Source: AC-32 sp963736055 (GTDB taxonomy: Bacteria > Actinomycetota > Thermoleophilia > Gaiellales > Gaiellaceae). From it: a stretch of 64,000 bases of DNA. Both the position numbers and the translations under genes were made by a program. The notes beneath the pieces are model-generated. The model did not search any database and was not told where the DNA came from. It saw only the letters and a list, made by a program, of their open reading frames with translations. The stretch spans positions 1,178,001 through 1,242,000 of the forward strand of contig CAVTNM010000008.1 of assembly GCA_963736055.1 (NCBI GenBank), read 5' to 3'. Below are positions 60,109 to 64,000 of this stretch, piece by piece (position 1 is the first letter of the stretch; each line of letters opens with the position of its first letter).

Positions 60109-61620
60109 TCAGATGATCTCCACGCGGGACGTGCCGAAGATCCCCGCGGGCCGCACGTTCATGATCACCACGAGCAGCGCCCCGAGGAGGATCAGCCGCG
60201 TCGCTCCAGACACCTGCTGAACGAGCTTGTTCTCCCACACGAACGCCGCCAGGTAGAGCGTTGGGATCAGTGCGATCGTGCGCCACCACCCATGTAAGAG
60301 GGTGAGAACGAGCGCCGCGACGATCAACGCGAAGTAGGCCCAGCCGGCGAGCTTGCTCGCATGCGCCGGGAGCAGCACCCAGTGCTCGAGCCCTCGCCCG
60401 AACGCGCCGCCGCCGTCGATGTGGCCGGCGGTCCCACGTGACCAGACGGCGTCGGCGATCCCGTGGACTGCGAAGCCGAAGGCAATCGTTCCCAGGAGGA
60501 CGATGACCGGCTTGTACCACGGTCGCAGGGCGATGAAGAGCGCGAGCAAGAGCACTCCGTAGAAGAGGAAGCGCGCGTTGGAAGATGAGCGGAGCAGCTC
60601 CGGTGCGCCGTTGATGATCAGTGCGCCGACAACCACGCCTCCGATGCTGCCGAGGCCACCGAGGATCACGATTGCGTAGATCGTGATCAACAATCCGACG
60701 TCGTAGTCGCCTGGAAACGCGCCAGACTGGACGGCGCCGAAGATCGACCCGCTGAAACCGGCCGTAGCCGCTCCGAACATGAATGCGAGCAGCTTCAGCC
60801 GGTTGACCGGGATGCTCATGGCCTCGGCGGCAAGCGGGTCTTCGCGGAGAGCGCGCCAGGCGCGGCCGGTCCGCGAGGCGTTGACGAAATAGAGCATGGT
60901 CATCAACAGGGCCAGCGAGATCAGCGTGTAGAAGTAGTACTGCTTCGTCGTCGTGATCTCGTAGCCGAAGAAGTTGAGCGGGTCTATGCGGTCGAGCCCG
61001 TTTGCGCCCCCGGTCAGGTCGACTTTGCCCACGAACGGATACGACCAGTCGCTGGGGCCCCCGTTTGCGTTGTTGACGAAGATCACGAACGCCTGCAGGA
61101 AGAACAGGGTCACGATGGCGAGGTAGTCGCCGAGCAGCCGCCACGACACCAGCCCGAGAAGGAGCCCGAGCAGCGCGGTCGACACCGTTACGATCGGGAT
61201 CGCGATCTCGGCCTGCAGGTGGTGACCGGAGTGGCCTGAGGCCATGATTCCGTAGAGGTAGGCGCCGAAGCCGAAGAAGGCCACGTACCCGAGATCGAGC
61301 AGCCCGGCGAAGCCGACCACGACGTTCAGTCCCAGCGCCAGCAAGGCGTAAATGAGAGTGATCAGGCCGTAGCGGTAGAGGTTGCCCTCGTTCGCGAAGA
61401 ACGGGAAGACCGCGAACGGGCCGAGCAACACGACGAGGCGCCCTGCCGCCGGGATTCGGTCCCAGGCGCGCGCGACCGCGCCGGTGAAGCCGGCCTGGGC
61501 TTCGCGGCGCTCCTCAGACTGAGCGACCCATTCGTCGGCACCGACCTGCGGCCCGTCGACTGCGTCCGGCACACCGGCTGGCATGCCGCTCTCGCCGGCA
61601 TGTCCGTCGCCCATGGGCAT
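60109..61620 (-). CDS. livM: Liv-type ABC importer permease, large form (second system)
   Basis: 503 residues, longer than usual LivM (~320-430). A ~60-residue polar N-terminus precedes the first helix. L-G-L-N-V-V-V-G-F-A-G-L-L-D-L-G-Y (~105) is the LivM motif and L-R-E-D-P-L-A-A-E-A-M-S-I (~260) the coupling loop. The C-terminal ~130 residues add about four further hydrophobic segments before the standard R-P-A-G-I-F-G end. ATG 61620 overlaps the livH stop (TGATG). Confidence 0.9.
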   Translation of the reverse strand: MPMGDGHAGESGMPAGVPDAVDGPQVGADEWVAQSEERREAQAGFTGAVARAWDRIPAAGRLVVLLGPFAVFPFFANEGNLYRYGLITLIYALLALGLNVVVGFAGLLDLGYVAFFGFGAYLYGIMASGHSGHHLQAEIAIPIVTVSTALLGLLLGLVSWRLLGDYLAIVTLFFLQAFVIFVNNANGGPSDWSYPFVGKVDLTGGANGLDRIDPLNFFGYEITTTKQYYFYTLISLALLMTMLYFVNASRTGRAWRALREDPLAAEAMSIPVNRLKLLAFMFGAATAGFSGSIFGAVQSGAFPGDYDVGLLITIYAIVILGGLGSIGGVVVGALIINGAPELLRSSSNARFLFYGVLLLALFIALRPWYKPVIVLLGTIAFGFAVHGIADAVWSRGTAGHIDGGGAFGRGLEHWVLLPAHASKLAGWAYFALIVAALVLTLLHGWWRTIALIPTLYLAAFVWENKLVQQVSGATRLILLGALLVVIMNVRPAGIFGTSRVEII

Positions 61621-62567
61621 CACACCTTCTGGATCACGGGCGAGCCCAGCAGCCCGCTCGGCCGGATGAGGAACATGATGATGAGCAGGGCGAAGACGTA
61701 CAGGTTGGCGTACACCGAACCGCCGGGAAGGTAGCCGGTCGCGAACGCCTCCGTCAGCCCGATCAGGAACCCTCCGAGCATCGCGCCGGGAATGCTCCCG
61801 ATGCCGCCGACGACGGCCGCCGTGAATCCCTTCAGGCCGGCGGTGAAGCCCATCAGAGAGAAGATCTGCCCGAAGACGATCCCGAACATGACCCCTCCTG
61901 CGGCCGCGAGTGCCGAACCGACGAAGAAGGTGAACGAGATCACGCGGTCGACGCTGATCCCCATCATCTCGGCCGCTTCACGGTCAAATGACGTCGCGCG
62001 CATCGCCTTACCGGCCCGCGTGCGGGAGACGAGCAGGGCGAGCACGATCATCAGGCCGATCGAGGTGGCGATCGTGAAGATCTGGATGTTCGAGATGAAG
62101 AAGTTCGCGCCGATGCTGTAGCTCTTGACCCCGATCAGGTCGAAGGTGCCGTAGTCCCTGAACTGCGGTCCCCAAAGCAGGAGCGCGCTGTTCTGCAGGA
62201 AGATCGAGACTCCGAGGGCGCTGATCAGCGGCGCGATTCGAGGCGCGGTACGAAGCGGCCGGTAGGCGAAGCGCTCGATTCCGACCCCGAGCGCGCCGCA
62301 GCCCAGCATCGCCACCGCGAACATGAGGGCGATCGCCACCCAGCCGTTCACCACAGGCTCCAACGGCCCTCCCAGCCACTGGAGCACGAAGAAGCCGATG
62401 AACGCCCCCACCATGTACACGTCGCCGTGGGCGAAGTTCAGAAGCTTCAGGATCCCGTAGACCATCGTGTAGCCGAGCGCGATCAGCGCGTAGATGCTTC
62501 CGAGGGTCAGACCGCTCACCAGCTCGCCGAAGAAGAGACTCCAGTCCACGGGGGAAGAAGATCGCAC
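61620..62567 (-). CDS. livH: Liv-type ABC importer permease (second system)
   Basis: 315 residues with about eight hydrophobic segments. G-L-T-L-G-S-I-Y-A-L-I-A-L-G-Y-T-M-V-Y-G-I-L-K-L-L-N-F-A-H-G-D is broken by no gaps and is the classic LivH start (written here residue by residue over ~19-50). The coupling loop is D-R-E-A-A-E-M-M-G-I (~200). GTG start. A strong hairpin separates it from livK, which probably lowers its expression relative to the binding protein. Confidence 0.92.
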   Translation of the reverse strand: MRSSSPVDWSLFFGELVSGLTLGSIYALIALGYTMVYGILKLLNFAHGDVYMVGAFIGFFVLQWLGGPLEPVVNGWVAIALMFAVAMLGCGALGVGIERFAYRPLRTAPRIAPLISALGVSIFLQNSALLLWGPQFRDYGTFDLIGVKSYSIGANFFISNIQIFTIATSIGLMIVLALLVSRTRAGKAMRATSFDREAAEMMGISVDRVISFTFFVGSALAAAGGVMFGIVFGQIFSLMGFTAGLKGFTAAVVGGIGSIPGAMLGGFLIGLTEAFATGYLPGGSVYANLYVFALLIIMFLIRPSGLLGSPVIQKV

Positions 62568-62570
62568 AAA

Positions 62571-62604
62571 CGAGTGCGGCCCACCGGTTGGTGGGCCGCA
62601 CTCG
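62571..62604 (-). terminator. 15-bp hairpin between livK and livH (partial terminator)
   Basis: A perfect 15-bp stem (CGAGTGCGGCCCACC arm) with a 4-nt loop is followed by TTTG on the minus strand. It lies 19 nt after the livK stop and three nt before the livH start. It can act as an attenuator that leaves more livK than permease mRNA. Confidence 0.7.
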
Positions 62605-62623
62605 TCGAGTCAGATCGACCGGA

Positions 62624-63802
62624 TTACGCGATCCGGACGAAAACTCCCTTCTTCGACTGGTACATGCCGAACGGACGCTTGATCATGTCGCCGTTACCGT
62701 TGAATTTCACCGGCAGGCCCAGCAGTGACGTCTTCACCTGGATGTTCGTCTTCTTCAGCTGAGCGCGAACCTCAGCCCGGGAAGCCTTGCCGTCCTTGCA
62801 TGCCCGATCGATCGCTCCCACGACGACCTGAGTCGCCACGTAGGTCGGAGCGCCGAAGAGCTCGGGGGTCTTGTGGGTCTTCTTGAAGGCCTTGACTCTC
62901 GCGTCGGTCGGGTTGACCGGGAAGAACGAGTCGTACACGTTCGACCCGAGGCTCGAGAACAGAGGATCGAAGAGGCCGTCGGATCCCATCAGCTTGATGT
63001 TGGCCCGACCCAGGCTCTTCATCTGCTGCCCGAAAGCCCTGCCCTTGGGCGGCAGCTGCCAGGGGAGGTACACGAGCTGGGTGTTCCGCGGGATCTTGTT
63101 GATGATCGCCGAGAAGTCCGACTGCTGCTGGCTGACGCCGTCGCGGGAGACGCTGACACCCTTCGCCTTCAGCTGTGCCTGGACCTCGTCGGCGAGGCCG
63201 ATGCTGTAGGCCTCCTGGTCGTCCACGATGTAGACGCGCTTCAGCTTCAGCTTGCTGACGATGTAGCCGGAAACCGTCTTGCTCTGCGCCGAGTCGGGCG
63301 GCACGGTGCGGAAGAAGTACCCCTTCCGCGCGCCGTCCGTCGTGATCGTCGTGTTCGTCGCCGAGCCGGAGACGAAACCGAGGCCTGCTCCCTTGAGCGC
63401 GCCGGTCGTCGCCTTGACCTCGTTGGAGCCGGCTGGGCCGACGACGCCGAGGACGCTGGAGTTAGAGCCGAGCGCCTGTGCGCCCTTGACCGCCTCGGCC
63501 GTTCCGTTCGCGGCGCCGAGCTGCGTGTCCTCGTTGACGAACTTGATCTTGGTCTTGTGCGTGCGGTTGTACTGATTCTTGTAGAAGTTGGCCCAATGGA
63601 CCTGGTTGATACCGATCGACGCGGCCGGGCCGGTAAACGGCGCCATCAGGCCGATCGAACGGGTCTTGCCGCACTTGATGAGCGCACTGCCGGCCTTTGC
63701 CGGTGCGGCCGCTCTACTGGGAGATTTGGTCGACCCCAGAGCGGCCGTCGCCAGCGCGGCCACTCCTGCCGCGAGAACCGCGGCGACTACGAATTTCCTC
63801 AT
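62624..63802 (-). CDS. livK: Branched-chain amino-acid-type ABC substrate-binding protein (second system)
   Basis: 392 residues. The signal peptide has R-K then an Ala/Val core ending near A-L-G-S. The Peripla_BP_6 domain has I-G-L-M-A-P-F-T-G-P-A-A-S (~52), N-E-D-T-Q-L-G (~90), G-V-V-G-P-A-G-S-N-E-V (~118) and F-V-S-G-S-A-T-N (~140). ATG 63802 has AGGAGGG upstream. First transporter gene of the K-H-M-G-F operon. Confidence 0.9.
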   Translation of the reverse strand: MRKFVVAAVLAAGVAALATAALGSTKSPSRAAAPAKAGSALIKCGKTRSIGLMAPFTGPAASIGINQVHWANFYKNQYNRTHKTKIKFVNEDTQLGAANGTAEAVKGAQALGSNSSVLGVVGPAGSNEVKATTGALKGAGLGFVSGSATNTTITTDGARKGYFFRTVPPDSAQSKTVSGYIVSKLKLKRVYIVDDQEAYSIGLADEVQAQLKAKGVSVSRDGVSQQQSDFSAIINKIPRNTQLVYLPWQLPPKGRAFGQQMKSLGRANIKLMGSDGLFDPLFSSLGSNVYDSFFPVNPTDARVKAFKKTHKTPELFGAPTYVATQVVVGAIDRACKDGKASRAEVRAQLKKTNIQVKTSLLGLPVKFNGNGDMIKRPFGMYQSKKGVFVRIA

Positions 63803-63854
63803 GCTGTTGCCCTCCTGTTGATTGCCCGTGCCCTGATTGAGACTCCAACCCCGG

Positions 63855-64000
63855 TCATTCGTTTGCCTCGTACGCGCGCGAAGCGGGATCGCCGGCGGGA
63901 TGGAACACCGCGACGACCTTCATCGGCGTGTTGCCGCCGTTCTCGAGCGAGTGCTCGCGGAGCGGCGGCAGATGGATGCACGTGCCGGCGGAAACGGGCT
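63855..64000 (-). CDS. Cupin domain protein, C-terminal end (partial)
   Basis: The minus strand is open from the window edge and encodes ~47 residues: A-G-T-C-I-H-L-P-P-L-R-E-H-S-L-E-N, then M-K-V-V-A-V-F-H-P-A-G-D-P-A-S before TGA at 63855. This is the last strands of a small cupin barrel. It lies 52 nt upstream of livK in the same direction and could share the transcript. Function unknown. Confidence 0.6.
   Translation of the reverse strand, partial: PVSAGTCIHLPPLREHSLENGGNTPMKVVAVFHPAGDPASRAYEANE

Overview
The window looks like a chromosomal contig from a high-GC actinobacterium, most likely class Thermoleophilia (Gaiellales/Solirubrobacterales type). The basis is very high GC, frequent GTG starts, ATGA/GTGA gene overlaps, actinobacterial-looking RNase P RNA, two STAND-LuxR regulators and a strong bias to dehydrogenase, ABC and branched-chain amino-acid transport genes. 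The class-level call is inference from gene style, not a marker-gene result. Many genes have a TANNNT -10 box only 6-9 nt before the start codon, which points to leaderless transcripts.

Layout. 1-11 kb: the end of one drug-type ABC exporter (ATPase plus frameshifted permease), a DUF998 membrane protein, a CPA2 antiporter, an alpha/beta hydrolase, a GlsB-like membrane protein, a 1464-residue secreted PQQ-dependent sugar dehydrogenase with PKD, Ig-like and LamG domains (frameshifted), and a second ABC exporter pair. 11-22 kb: cupins, two paralogous STAND-LuxR regulators, each followed by a promoter with a shared AGGG box, a MarP-like membrane serine protease, tRNA-Asp(GTC) abutting a 3' fragment of RNase P RNA, and a tandemly duplicated secreted-protein cassette. 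22-30 kb: bifunctional homocysteine methyltransferase/MTHFR with a long structured upstream region, an SDR, a DppA-type aminopeptidase, a cyclodeaminase-like protein, a CPA1 antiporter, DNA polymerase IV, a CBS protein, and a MarR/YceI/FMN-reductase divergent unit with two operators. 30-34 kb: an NhaA-thioredoxin fusion bracketed by about 140-bp imperfect inverted repeats, then a sigma-70 factor.

34-55 kb is one co-directional, tightly overlapping cluster: a three-subunit molybdenum hydroxylase with a CoxG-like protein, a luciferase-like monooxygenase, a methyltransferase, an M20-like hydrolase with altered metal ligands, an FAH-family hydrolase, two M24-like enzymes, an isopropylmalate/homocitrate synthase-like enzyme, a flavin oxidoreductase, a TIM-barrel isomerase, two ketopantoate-reductase-like enzymes, a full Liv ABC importer and prephenate dehydratase. 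It reads as an uncharacterised catabolic pathway for an imported, probably amino-acid-like or heterocyclic compound. 57-64 kb holds a second Liv importer on the minus strand ending in a class V aminotransferase.

At least ten single-base frame breaks interrupt otherwise well-conserved genes. Their number and position in GC runs or short repeats suggest consensus errors in the assembly more than gene decay, so frameshifted genes are given here as single CDS features. No transposase, integrase, phage gene, CRISPR array or origin was seen.
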